DNA from: Actinomadura sp. K4S16
GTDB taxonomy: Bacteria > Actinomycetota > Actinomycetes > Streptosporangiales > Streptosporangiaceae
DNA length: 64,000 bases
Reading direction: 5' to 3'
NCBI RefSeq assembly: GCF_008327685.1
Contig: NZ_BDDE01000021.1
Coordinates: 181,629 to 245,628, forward strand
How positions within the stretch are numbered: the stretch's first letter is position 1; the number at the start of each line of letters is the position of its first letter. The position numbers and the translations under genes were made by a program. The notes under the pieces were generated by a model, which saw nothing but the letters and a program-made list of their open reading frames with translations, did no database searches and had not been told where the DNA came from. Positions 9,385-17,269 of this stretch are shown here, piece after piece.

Positions 9385-10365
9385 ATGACCCCTGAAACAC
9401 TCCCAGAGGTCCCGCAGGACGAGCACGAACTCGTCGGGCGGCTCTACCCGGAAAGCGCCTGGACGTTCGTCTGGGCGCGCCGGATATTGCGCGACTTCGC
9501 CGGCGACCGGGCCTCGCGTTTCCTGGTGGGGCGTCTCGAACCGGGCTGCTGGTCGGTGCTGCGCGGGGACGGCGTATGGCTGGCCGTCCGCGGCACCGGC
9601 GGAACGGCGTCCGCGCCCGCTCACACGGCTTCCTTCTCGTCGGCTCAGGACGCGGTCGCCCACGCCGCCGCAGGGCTGATCGTCGACGAGGACGCGGTGA
9701 TCCACGAGGGTCTCCTGCGGGATCAGGGCGTTTTCGACAGTACTTGGGACGAGTCCGCGAAACGCCTCGTCTGCACGCTGAAGGACGAAGGCCGACGGCT
9801 CGTGGCGGCGTCTCGTGACGCCGACCGCCCCCGGTACGGGGATTCCGGCGTCACGCTCGACCACGTCCTCGAGCGCCCCCGGGGATATCAGGTGCTCCCC
9901 CGCGTGCCGCACACCGAGGACGGCCTGTTCATCTGGGCGCACGACTTCTTCGCGGCGCACGTCCGGTCGCGCCTTCCCGGCGATTTCGGGGCGAGTGCCG
10001 GAGAGGACCTTCCGGTGGACACGCTGCTGGACACCTACGCCCCGTCCGACGAGCCGTATCTGTTCACCCTGGACGCGCCTTTCGAGCGGCGCGGGCTCTT
10101 CGGGACCGGACGCGACCTCGTGCGCAGGTTCTATCTTGTCCGGCGCCCCATCCGGGTGTATCCGGGCTTCCCGGTCAACGCGACCGCCATTCCCGCGCGG
10201 GGCCTGGGCCGCGTCCGGGAGCCGTCGACAGGAGGGCAGGGGTATCTTCTGCCGCGCCCGGTAGCGGCGCTGCTCGAGGCCGGCGACATCGTCCGGCTCG
10301 GCGAAGCGGAAGCGACCCGCGTCTACCAGCGGCAGCGCGAGTCGCAGCGCCGGGCGGGCGCGTGA
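9385..10365 (+). CDS. TNT-like domain protein lacking obvious catalytic residues
   Basis: A 326-residue protein. Residues about 210-305 resemble the TNT domain (the NAD glycohydrolase domain of mycobacterial CpnT): DTY at 216-218 where TNT has DRF/DRY, then APFERRGL, FYLVRRP, TGGQGYLL and a closing LLEAGDIVRL. The Arg of the DR(F/Y) motif is Thr here and the Gln before the conserved Tyr is displaced, so activity is doubtful. Residues 1-200 hold a domain with FLVGRLEPGCWSV and WLAV motifs that recurs in the next gene. It could be an inactivated toxin homologue kept as an immunity or decoy protein. It is coupled to the preceding gene. Confidence 0.75.
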   Translation: MTPETLPEVPQDEHELVGRLYPESAWTFVWARRILRDFAGDRASRFLVGRLEPGCWSVLRGDGVWLAVRGTGGTASAPAHTASFSSAQDAVAHAAAGLIVDEDAVIHEGLLRDQGVFDSTWDESAKRLVCTLKDEGRRLVAASRDADRPRYGDSGVTLDHVLERPRGYQVLPRVPHTEDGLFIWAHDFFAAHVRSRLPGDFGASAGEDLPVDTLLDTYAPSDEPYLFTLDAPFERRGLFGTGRDLVRRFYLVRRPIRVYPGFPVNATAIPARGLGRVREPSTGGQGYLLPRPVAALLEAGDIVRLGEAEATRVYQRQRESQRRAGA

Positions 10366-10404
10366 GAACAGCGTCGGCGACGACCGGGAACGGGAGGTGA
10401 GAGC

Positions 10405-11862
10405 ATGTTGGACACCGCGGAGCAGGACGCGCGCCTCAACGAGATCGCCGCGCTGCTCGTCCATCTCGCGCCCGGCGGCACGGAATCCATGAAGTTCGCC
10501 TATTCCGCCGTCGGCACGTCCTTCGAGCAGGCCGCCGTCCCCTATGGATTCAACCGGACGGAGGCGCTGCTCCCGTTCACCGGCATCTACTCCCTGCTGC
10601 GCGACCTCCGATCGCGCATGCATGTGGAAGGCGACGGCACGTGGCTGGAAATGGACCTGAAGGTCGAGCTGCGGCCCGCTTCCTCCTCACTCGCGGACGG
10701 CGGGATCCCGCGGTGGGAGGTCAGGTTCAAGAGCGTTGACGAGATCACGTTCATGGACGAGATCCCCCCGGCCGCCGCGGCCGAAGAGCTGCGCATGTTC
10801 CCGCAGGAACCCCATCGCGTCCCCGAGTGGATGGCGGAACTGGCGGCCGCGCAGGAGGCGGCGGACCGGTTCGAGCCGGACGGGTTCGCTCCGCAGCCCG
10901 AAACCGACCTCGAAGCGGCCCTGCCCGATGGCCTCGACGGGTTGTTCGCGGCGGCGCGCGACCGGCTGCTCGACTTCCTCCCCCCGGAGAACGCCGACCG
11001 GTTCCTGGTCGGCCGTCTGGCGGAGGGATGCTGGTCGGTCGTCCACCTGGCTCCCGCCTGGCTGGCCGTGCGCATGAAGGACGGCGTGTGCGCCGAGCGG
11101 CACGCGTACACCGATCCCGCGGCCGCCGCCGCGGCCGCTGCCGGTGCCGTGATCGCCGAGGCCGGCGTGGAGGTGAACTCCTCGGTCCTGCGGGGCGCCG
11201 GCGTCCTGAGCGAGACCACCGCCCCCAGAATGAACATCGACGCCTGGACGCTCGACTCCTCCGCGCGGAACGGGATCAAGCAGATCCGCCGTACGATCGC
11301 CGCCGAGCGGCCACGGCCCGCCACCGGCCGAGGACGCCGCTACTTCGCGCTGTTGCCACTGGCGAACAGGCCGGGCGGGTACTTCGTCGTGCATCCCAGC
11401 CCGGTCCCGGCGAAGGGCGATTTCGTCAGCACGCACGAGATCTTCGCATGGCACGTCCGGTCATCGCTGCCCAAGGCCAAGGTCCCGCCGCCCGCCCCCG
11501 ACGAAACGGTGACGCTGGAAGCCGGAACGGAACTGGACACCTACGACGGGGATAACCTCGGCACCCTCTTCACCATCGGCACGCCGTTCGAGAGACGGCA
11601 ACTGCACGGGTATCCGGAGGACACCCCCTACCGGGTCTACCGGCTCCTGCGGCCGCTTGAGGCGACCGTCTTCGTCCCGGACTCCAGGACCGTCTACCGG
11701 CCGGGAGAACGCGGACCGAAGCGGCTGCCCGACGAGCGCGGCCGGGCCTACGTCCTCGAACGCTCGATCCGCGGCCACCTCGAGGCCGGTGACATCGTCG
11801 AGATCAGCGAGCCCGGGGGCACACCCGTCCCGCTCCGGGACAAATGGGACTTCGGGGAGTAG
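10405..11862 (+). CDS. YezG-like immunity domain fused to a TNT-like domain
   Basis: A 485-residue protein. Residues 1-150 resemble the YezG/DUF600 immunity fold: LVHLAPGGTESMKF, a loop, then GDGTWLEMDLKVEL and a WEVRF strand. Residues about 190-300 repeat the FLVGRLAEGCWSV and WLAV domain of the previous gene. Residues about 370-475 are TNT-like (DTY at 378-380, TPFERRQL, YRVYRLLRP, GRAYVLE, LEAGDIVEI). The Arg expected beside the first Tyr is Thr and the late Gln is absent. The fusion of an immunity-type domain to a toxin-type domain suggests a binding role rather than catalysis (inference). Ribosome site GGGAGGTGAGAG precedes the ATG. Confidence 0.75.
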   Translation: MLDTAEQDARLNEIAALLVHLAPGGTESMKFAYSAVGTSFEQAAVPYGFNRTEALLPFTGIYSLLRDLRSRMHVEGDGTWLEMDLKVELRPASSSLADGGIPRWEVRFKSVDEITFMDEIPPAAAAEELRMFPQEPHRVPEWMAELAAAQEAADRFEPDGFAPQPETDLEAALPDGLDGLFAAARDRLLDFLPPENADRFLVGRLAEGCWSVVHLAPAWLAVRMKDGVCAERHAYTDPAAAAAAAAGAVIAEAGVEVNSSVLRGAGVLSETTAPRMNIDAWTLDSSARNGIKQIRRTIAAERPRPATGRGRRYFALLPLANRPGGYFVVHPSPVPAKGDFVSTHEIFAWHVRSSLPKAKVPPPAPDETVTLEAGTELDTYDGDNLGTLFTIGTPFERRQLHGYPEDTPYRVYRLLRPLEATVFVPDSRTVYRPGERGPKRLPDERGRAYVLERSIRGHLEAGDIVEISEPGGTPVPLRDKWDFGE

Positions 11863-11864
11863 GA

Positions 11865-12368
11865 ATGGCCAGGAGAGAGCCCGTACGGCTCGCCGCACCC
11901 GACGTCCCGCCGCAGGAGCCGCGCCCCTACGACGCGGAGCGCCACGCGCTGCTCCTCGACCGCATGAAGCAGGCCCTGACCGAGGTCGCGCCGGCGGGCT
12001 GGAAACGCATCGACCTCAAGATCCGCATGCTGGTCGGCGTGTGCGATGTCCAACTGACGGTGGTGCGAAAGAACGGCGGTAGGCCATTGGTGGAGCCCAT
12101 GCCGGAACTCGTCGAAATGGCTGCGGAAATCCGGTCGCTCATGTACCGGCCCGGCCAGGGGACCTGGTTCGGAATGCGGTTCATGATGGACCCGCCGGAC
12201 GCTTTCTGGGTGAGCTACAACCGCGCGTTCGATCCCTTGTGGGACCCGCCGCTCTCCGCCGCGGAATGGCGACGCGACCTCGACGTCTTCCCCCGCGCGG
12301 ACGCGCACGTCCCGGAATGGCTCGGTGCGCGGCTGGGAACGCACGGCCCGATGCGGCGGGAGCAATAG
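11865..12368 (+). CDS. YezG-like immunity protein
   Basis: A 167-residue protein matching the YezG/DUF600 pattern: helical start (LLDRMKQALTEVAP), AGWKRIDLKIRM, a hairpin with QLTVVRKNGG, a helix, then GTWFGMRFMMDPP and FWVSYN. Its closest relative in the window is the next gene, suggesting tandem duplication. YezG-type proteins neutralise partner toxins by direct binding. The start at 11865 sits two bases after the previous stop with GGGGAG upstream; the longer frame from 11844 would overlap the neighbour. Confidence 0.75.
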   Translation: MARREPVRLAAPDVPPQEPRPYDAERHALLLDRMKQALTEVAPAGWKRIDLKIRMLVGVCDVQLTVVRKNGGRPLVEPMPELVEMAAEIRSLMYRPGQGTWFGMRFMMDPPDAFWVSYNRAFDPLWDPPLSAAEWRRDLDVFPRADAHVPEWLGARLGTHGPMRREQ

Positions 12369-12400
12369 ACTTGCGCGACGAGGAGAGGAGCAGCGACACG

Positions 12401-12886
12401 ATGAACCAGCCCCCCGCCGAGGCGTCGGTTCCGCCGCAGGAGCCCCGGCCCTACGATCGGCAGCGCTACGAGGAGCTGACGCAGCAACTCGGACGGGCGG
12501 TGCTGCAGGTCGCCCCGGCGGGCTGGCGGCGGATCGACCTGAAGATCCTCATGCTGGCCGGCGTCACCGACCTCCGCCTCACCGTGATCATGCCGGACGG
12601 GGGCTCCCCCGCCGTCGACCCGCCCCGCGAGTGCGCGCTCGTCGCGGGCGAGCTGCGGTCGATGATGTACCGGCCCGGCGAGGGGACCTGGTTCGGGATG
12701 CGGTTCATGATGGACCCGCCGAGCGCCTACTGGGTCAGCTTCAACGGGGACTTCGACCCCCTGTGGGACCCGCCCGTCCCGCCCGAGGCGTGGGCCCGCG
12801 ACCTCGCGGCGTTCCCCCGCGCGGACGAGCACATCCCCGGCTGGCTGCGAGAGCGGCTCGACCAGGCAGCAGGCGCGGGCCGATGA
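12401..12886 (+). CDS. YezG-like immunity protein, duplicate
   Basis: A 161-residue paralogue of the previous gene with nearly the same motifs: VPPQEPRPYD, APAGWRRIDLKILML, GTWFGMRFMMDPP, YWVSFN and FDPLWDPP. The start at 12401 is set by AGGAGAGGAG about ten bases upstream. Side-by-side divergent copies are typical of immunity arrays that track changing toxin variants. Which warhead it binds cannot be read from the sequence. Confidence 0.75.
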   Translation: MNQPPAEASVPPQEPRPYDRQRYEELTQQLGRAVLQVAPAGWRRIDLKILMLAGVTDLRLTVIMPDGGSPAVDPPRECALVAGELRSMMYRPGEGTWFGMRFMMDPPSAYWVSFNGDFDPLWDPPVPPEAWARDLAAFPRADEHIPGWLRERLDQAAGAGR

Positions 12887-12914
12887 CCCTCGGACGGACG
12901 GAAAGAGGTAAGTC

Positions 12915-13727
12915 GTGAGCGAGAACGGGCCGCTGAACCCCGTCGAGCAGAACGACCTGCTCCAGCAGATCACCCTGCTGCTGACGCACACCCTGCCCCC
13001 GGGGTGGGGGGAATGCACGGTCGTGCACCGCTCGCTCGGGTCGCACACCGAGACCCTGGGGCAGCTCCGCATGGTCACCGGGCCCGGGCTGCCCAGCCCG
13101 TTCGACGTGCCCGCCGCGCTCGGCGAGCTGTTCGAGCGGCTGCGCGCCGGCATGTACGCCCCCGGCCTCGGCACCTGGTTCTCCGCCACCTTCAAGCTGA
13201 CGTTCCCGTTCACCTACGACGTCCGGTACGACCGCGAGGGCGAGCCGCGCTGGCAGAGCCCGCCGCCCCCGGACGCGTCGGACGACGAACGCCGCAGGTT
13301 CCCGCGCGACTCCGAGCACACCCCCGCCTGGCTGAGCACCCCGCAGGCGCAAGGCATGCGCATCGCCAAGCCCTTCGACGGCACGGCCCCCGACGGGCGG
13401 CCCGAGGCGCGGCGGCCCGACGTCCCCGGCGCGGAGCGCGACGCGATGGTCCGCTACCTGGAGCAGGCCCCGATCGTGCTGGCGGCGCGCAGCTACGACA
13501 GCGACGCCCTCGACCCGGACCACGCGCGGAACGTCCCGCTGACCTTCCACACCGACGGCACGTGGATCTGGCCCGGCGCCGTCGGCTACTACCTGCGCGC
13601 CCACGGCGTCCCTCCCGAGCCCGAGCTCGCAGCCCACATCCGGCAGACCGGGTTCCGGGTGCCGGACGTCGCCGACGACGTCCGCTCCGCCGCGGTCGCG
13701 ACCATCACCGGCTCGGAGTCGTCATGA
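12915..13727 (+). CDS. YezG-like domain plus TDGTWIW module protein
   Basis: A 270-residue protein with a GTG start behind GAAAGAGGT. Residues 1-135 follow the YezG-like layout (LLTHTLPPGWGECTV, LGTWFSATFKLTF, YDVRYD). Residues about 170-255 form a module shared with the C terminus of the next gene: ERDA..RYLE.AP, an acidic strand, HTDGTWIWPG, YYL..HG.PPEP and HIR. I do not recognise that module by name. The stop codon overlaps the next start (ATGA at 13724-13727), so the two genes are coupled and probably act together. Confidence 0.7.
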   Translation: MSENGPLNPVEQNDLLQQITLLLTHTLPPGWGECTVVHRSLGSHTETLGQLRMVTGPGLPSPFDVPAALGELFERLRAGMYAPGLGTWFSATFKLTFPFTYDVRYDREGEPRWQSPPPPDASDDERRRFPRDSEHTPAWLSTPQAQGMRIAKPFDGTAPDGRPEARRPDVPGAERDAMVRYLEQAPIVLAARSYDSDALDPDHARNVPLTFHTDGTWIWPGAVGYYLRAHGVPPEPELAAHIRQTGFRVPDVADDVRSAAVATITGSESS

Positions 13728-14926
13728 ACCTCCCCCCGCCGAACGGCCCGCAGGGCTTCCCCCAGGCGCCGCGGATCGCGGAGTCGAGCGAGTCGTACTC
13801 CTACACGACCCGCACGCCGATCGTGTACCTCCCCGTGATGCTGAACGGCCTCCACGTCGGGTACCTGTGGGCGGGCATGGACGACAGGTCCGCCGGCTTC
13901 ATCCGCCGCAACCAGTACGTGCAGGAGGCGTTCGGAGCGCCCGCCGTGTGGTCGGAGCGGCTCCGGGAGTCCTACACGCGGGGGCTGCCGTCCCGCGAGG
14001 CGATCCGGCAGTGGATCGGCCGCCCCGAGGACCCGCGCGGCGGCGGCGTCCCCGCCGATGCCCGCGAGGAGACCGCGGACGGCAGGCAGGCCCTGGCCGA
14101 ACTGGCCAACCCCGGCGCCGAACGCTCCCCGTGGGAGTCCCTCAGCCACGGCGAGTTCCCCGACGGCACCCCGATGGACCGGTCGGAGGGCTGGGGGCCG
14201 CTGCACTTCGAGCTGCCGCCGAGCTACGACCTGACCACCGACGGGCCCGTCCGGTACCTGCCGGTCGTGCAGGACGGCGTCGTCCTCGGCTACCTCTGGC
14301 AGGGCGGCACCGCGGCCCTCTTCCTGCCCCGCGCCGACGCGGCCGCCCTCGGCAGCGACGCCGCCGGCGTCTGGATCCAGCGGCTCCGCGACCTGCACGC
14401 CCGGAACGTCCCCGCGTCCGAGGTCCTCTCCCACTGCCGCACCATGCCCGCCGACCCCGTCGCGGGCGCCGTCCCCCCGGACGCGGCCGTGCAGGACTCG
14501 CCCACCCTGGCCGCCCTCCGCGACCGCGCGGACGCGTACGAGCAGTCGCTGCGCCTGGCCAACAACCCGGTCCCGGGCGACCCGGAGACCATGAAGCGCC
14601 CCGCCCTCGACCCGGCCGAACGCGACGCGGTCCTGCGCTACCTGCGCGAGGCCCCGGTCGTCTACGACAGCGGACGCCTCTTCTCCGACGCCTTCGACCC
14701 GGCGCGCCCGTCCACCGTCCCCGACACCTACCAGACGGACGGCACCTGGATCTGGCTGGGCGGAGTCCCCCACCACCTGGAGCACCACGGCATCCCGCCC
14801 GAGCCCGACCTCCTGCACCACATCCGGGCCGCGAACGCCCAACTCCCCCCGGAAGACCCCGCCACCCGCGAACGAGCAAAACGCACCCTCCGCTGGCACC
14901 GACTCCTCGTCCCACCCCCCATGTGA
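13724..14926 (+). CDS. Two-repeat plus TDGTWIW module protein
   Basis: A 400-residue protein starting in a 4-base overlap with its neighbour. Two repeats (about 25-130 and 165-280) match those of the 8103-8957 gene (YLPVMLNGLHVGYLW, GRPEDPRGGGVP; YLPVVQDGVVLGYLW). The C-terminal module (about 305-385) matches the end of the preceding gene (QTDGTWIWLGG, EHHGIPPEPDL). It therefore combines the modules of two other genes in the array. No membrane segment or catalytic motif is visible. Function unknown; an immunity-array role is inferred. Genes of the array end here, before a hairpin and the convergent T7SS-linked unit. Confidence 0.7.
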   Translation: MNLPPPNGPQGFPQAPRIAESSESYSYTTRTPIVYLPVMLNGLHVGYLWAGMDDRSAGFIRRNQYVQEAFGAPAVWSERLRESYTRGLPSREAIRQWIGRPEDPRGGGVPADAREETADGRQALAELANPGAERSPWESLSHGEFPDGTPMDRSEGWGPLHFELPPSYDLTTDGPVRYLPVVQDGVVLGYLWQGGTAALFLPRADAAALGSDAAGVWIQRLRDLHARNVPASEVLSHCRTMPADPVAGAVPPDAAVQDSPTLAALRDRADAYEQSLRLANNPVPGDPETMKRPALDPAERDAVLRYLREAPVVYDSGRLFSDAFDPARPSTVPDTYQTDGTWIWLGGVPHHLEHHGIPPEPDLLHHIRAANAQLPPEDPATRERAKRTLRWHRLLVPPPM

Positions 14927-14967
14927 CCCCCCGCAGGATCGACCGGGCGCCGCGAATACGCTGACAG

Positions 14968-14986
14968 GCCGCAGCCCCACTGCGGC
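14968..14986. terminator. Short hairpin between convergent units
   Basis: GCCGCAG (14968-14974) pairs with CTGCGGC (14980-14986) across a five-base loop, 41 bases after the immunity array. It is a modest stem without a T tract; termination is plausible but unproven. Confidence 0.4.
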
Positions 14987-15055
14987 TGAACGCAGGCCGG
15001 ACCTATCGTGCGCGAGCCGCCCTCGACGACCGCAGGGAGTGACGGACGGGTCACA

Positions 15056-15340
15056 TCAGTCGAACGGGTCCTTTCTGATCTGGCGCACCGAATTGATCAG
15101 GACGAGGGCCCCGGCACCGAATCCGAGGCACGCCGACCCCAGCATCACCACTCCCCCGACCGCATCGGACCTGGCCAGCGCGAACGTGATCAGGAACACT
15201 CCCATAAAGAAGTTCGCGACGACGACGTACTGCATGCCTTCCAGTCCCGTGCCTCGCCGAACCCGCAGCAGGCAGTTGGCTGACGAGAACAGGCTGAGCA
15301 CGATGAGCCCCGCACCGACCAGCAGCTCGAAATGCTTCAT
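15056..15340 (-). CDS. Small three-helix membrane protein, immunity candidate
   Basis: A 94-residue protein with three hydrophobic stretches (about 6-24, 37-56 and 62-84) and a charged C-terminal end RQIRKDPFD. The start at 15340 lies 14 bases after the stop of the WXG-type protein gene. I do not recognise a family. Because its neighbour ends in a glycine-zipper segment that may insert in membranes, an integral-membrane immunity protein is a reasonable guess. The ribosome site is weak, suggesting coupling to the upstream gene. The longer overlapping frame (to 15664) is rejected. Confidence 0.65.
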   Translation of the reverse strand: MKHFELLVGAGLIVLSLFSSANCLLRVRRGTGLEGMQYVVVANFFMGVFLITFALARSDAVGGVVMLGSACLGFGAGALVLINSVRQIRKDPFD

Positions 15341-15354
15341 TCGTCTCAACTCTG

Positions 15355-16185
15355 CTAGAAGAGGTCCTCTATACCGCCCCATATGCCGCCACCGCTGGAA
15401 CCGATCAGGCCCCCGATGGCGGCACCCGTGCCTATCCCGGGAGGCCCCCCCACCACGCCGATGACGCCGCCGACGAAGGCCCCGACCGTACCTCCCACCC
15501 CCAACCCCGTCAGCGTTTTGCTCCCGGTCACCTGATCGAACAACGACTTCTCGCCGGGCACCTGCTCCCTGAGACCATCCTCGATCTTGGAGATGGTCTT
15601 CTGCAGCTCGCGGGGGACGTACTGGTTGTGCTCGAGGTCGTCCAGCGCCTTGACCGCCGACCAACCTCCCGCTTTACCCGAGTACAGCGCGATGAGTTTC
15701 TCGGCCGCTTCCTTCTGCGCCTTCTGGGAGAGCTTGTCGGCCTCCCGGCCGGCCTTGGCCTGCTCGGATCGCAGCGCGGCCTGCGCCACCCCCGGGTCAC
15801 CGCCGAAGTTGGTCAGGCCGACGGTCCGCGCCAGTTCGTCCACTCTTTCCACAAGCTTCTTCTGGATCCAGGCCAACGCGACCGCCAGGTCCGCGATGAC
15901 ATCGCCTACACCATCCTCGAAGGTGGAGAGTTTCTGGGCGAACTGCGTGTCCTTCTCCCACGCCTCATTGAAGCTCTTGGCCGCGTCTCCCCGCCACCCC
16001 GCGTCCTTCGTCACGCGGTGAACCGACTTGTTGACGTCGGAAACGATCCGCTCGTCCGCGGACACGTACTTGTGCAGGGTGTTGGCCAGTCCCGCCAGGC
16101 CAACGAAGTCCACGCCTATGTTCCACTGCCCGCCGATCGTGTTGTACGGCAGAGCGACAGGGGAGTCTCCGTCCTTGGGAGCCAT
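15355..16185 (-). CDS. WXG-type T7SS protein with glycine-zipper tail, effector candidate
   Basis: A 276-residue protein. The N-terminal 100 residues are helical with W64-R-G66 at the helical turn (DAGWRGDAAKSF), the hallmark of WXG/LXG-type T7SS substrates. A charged coiled middle follows (SEQAKAGREADKLSQKAQKE). Residues about 225-270 are glycine-rich with regular GxxxG spacing (GAFVGGVIGVVGG, GAAIGGLIGSSGGG), like a membrane-inserting zipper. The EspC-like gene lies 12 bases upstream and a membrane protein gene 14 bases downstream. This order resembles effector cassettes: targeting partner, effector, immunity. Toxic activity is inferred, not shown. Confidence 0.7.
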   Translation of the reverse strand: MAPKDGDSPVALPYNTIGGQWNIGVDFVGLAGLANTLHKYVSADERIVSDVNKSVHRVTKDAGWRGDAAKSFNEAWEKDTQFAQKLSTFEDGVGDVIADLAVALAWIQKKLVERVDELARTVGLTNFGGDPGVAQAALRSEQAKAGREADKLSQKAQKEAAEKLIALYSGKAGGWSAVKALDDLEHNQYVPRELQKTISKIEDGLREQVPGEKSLFDQVTGSKTLTGLGVGGTVGAFVGGVIGVVGGPPGIGTGAAIGGLIGSSGGGIWGGIEDLF

Positions 16186-16197
16186 CTGAAAGGTCTC

Positions 16198-16515
16198 CTA
16201 CTGAATCGCGTCGGGGTTGGCGAGCGCCTGCGCCAAGCGTTCGATCAGATCCCGGTTCTTCAATTCAGACGTCAGGTAGACGTCATGCGCGCGGCGCAAC
16301 TTCACCGAGTGCGCCTCCATGGACGCGGCAACGGCATCATGCATGGCGCCGATCGCCTGCAAGACCTTCGGCAGCACCAGTTGGAGGGTCGGCTCGTTGA
16401 CGTGCGGAGCCGGAGGGCCCGCCTTGGGGACGATGTCGCCGAACTCCTTGCCGTGCACATGAAAGGCCTTCGATGCCGCCAGCAGGTCCTTGAAGACCAC
16501 CTGCACCTCGGTCAT
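16198..16515 (-). CDS. EspC-like T7SS substrate or partner
   Basis: A 105-residue helical protein resembling the ESX-1 EspC/DUF2580 family: VQVVFKDLLAASKAF at the start, a loop rich in Pro, a second helix, and a Y80-x-x-x-E84 motif (YLTSE) near the C terminus, the general T7SS export signal. It starts in a 4-base overlap with the SAV_915-like gene and precedes the WXG-type protein, so it probably forms a secretion partner with that protein. Confidence 0.75.
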   Translation of the reverse strand: MTEVQVVFKDLLAASKAFHVHGKEFGDIVPKAGPPAPHVNEPTLQLVLPKVLQAIGAMHDAVAASMEAHSVKLRRAHDVYLTSELKNRDLIERLAQALANPDAIQ

Positions 16516-16964
16516 GACGATCTCCCCAGCTCTCGTCTGATCAGGGCCTCATGCTCGGCAGCCTCGCGGGCGGTCCACCGCTCCGCATCCGGATCCACGG
16601 TCGGATCGACGGCCAGAAAGCGCGCACCCATGAGGTCGACCAAGGTCTCAAGTCTGATCGTCACCCAGGGTTGGACGGCGCCGAGCTGCTCCACGAGCTT
16701 CTGCTCGCTGGAGAAGACGGGCAAAGCCGAACGCCCGGGTTCGAGCTCCCGGGTCTCGTAGCCGATGACGACCTCGCCGTCGCGGACCAGCGGATGAGCC
16801 GGTACGTACATCGACTGGGATGCATCGAGCGCCGAGGAAGCCCCCTGGACGGCCTCACCGCCACTGGCAGACGGCAGACCTGCTTTCGGCTGACATCTTC
16901 CCGCATATGGCGTATTAGTATTGAGTAATTTCTCGATGGAATCAACGTCTTTCTCATTTGCCAT
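16512..16964 (-). CDS. SAV_915/SseB-like protein
   Basis: A 150-residue protein. After a polar N terminus it shows YVPAHPLVRDGEVVIGYETR, SALPVFSSEQKLVEQLG and QPWVTIRLETL, the pattern of the SAV_915 family, related to SseB-like N-terminal domains. The function of this family is poorly known; members often sit beside T7SS-linked genes. It is the first gene of a four-gene unit with a good promoter 63 bases upstream and AGGAAG before the ATG. The 5' end and leader are clearly less GC-rich than the surroundings. Confidence 0.7.
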   Translation of the reverse strand: MANEKDVDSIEKLLNTNTPYAGRCQPKAGLPSASGGEAVQGASSALDASQSMYVPAHPLVRDGEVVIGYETRELEPGRSALPVFSSEQKLVEQLGAVQPWVTIRLETLVDLMGARFLAVDPTVDPDAERWTAREAAEHEALIRRELGRSS

Positions 16965-17269
16965 AATCTTCCTGTCATCACGATTGATATCACTTGGCGC
17001 ACGATTTGCCCATTAGCTCGTTGGGGAGAATAACAGCTTCATTGACCCGTGTCACCAAGTACGTGAACATCGGCTTGCCCCGACGCCGGCGGCCGGTTCG
17101 ATGTTCGGCCTGTCCGAAGCTGCCCGGCGACAGCTCACCGTTCGGGCGGCCGCCGGTTCGGGCTTGAACGCCGCAGGAGGGGAACGGGCTCGGCGTTCAC
17201 GGAGATCGTCTCCGCTGATCAGTTGTGCCTGCGCCGGGGGTGGGGGGAAGGTGTTAGCCTCGCGGCGGA
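16965..17269. other. Intergenic region between divergent units
   Basis: This 305-base gap separates the minus-strand SAV_915 unit from the plus-strand membrane protein gene. The left third is AT-richer than its surroundings and carries the promoter at 17027-17055. The rest is GC-rich. No further gene is supported; short frames here lack family features and ribosome sites. Confidence 0.6.
17027..17055 (-). promoter_or_regulatory. Promoter of the SAV_915/EspC/WXG unit
   Basis: On the minus strand the -35 GTGACA (17050-17055) and -10 TATTCT (17027-17032) are separated by 17 bases. Transcription would start near 17020, giving a leader of about 56 bases. Confidence 0.6.

Noticed and set aside
9385..11862. 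Calling the TNT-like genes active NAD glycohydrolase toxins
   Set aside because: The motif Arg and Gln are replaced or misplaced, and both genes sit among immunity genes, so only a TNT-like domain is claimed.
15056..15664. 202-codon version of the small membrane protein
   Set aside because: The extra 108 residues are out-of-frame reading of the WXG-type gene. The ATG at 15340 begins the hydrophobic protein.
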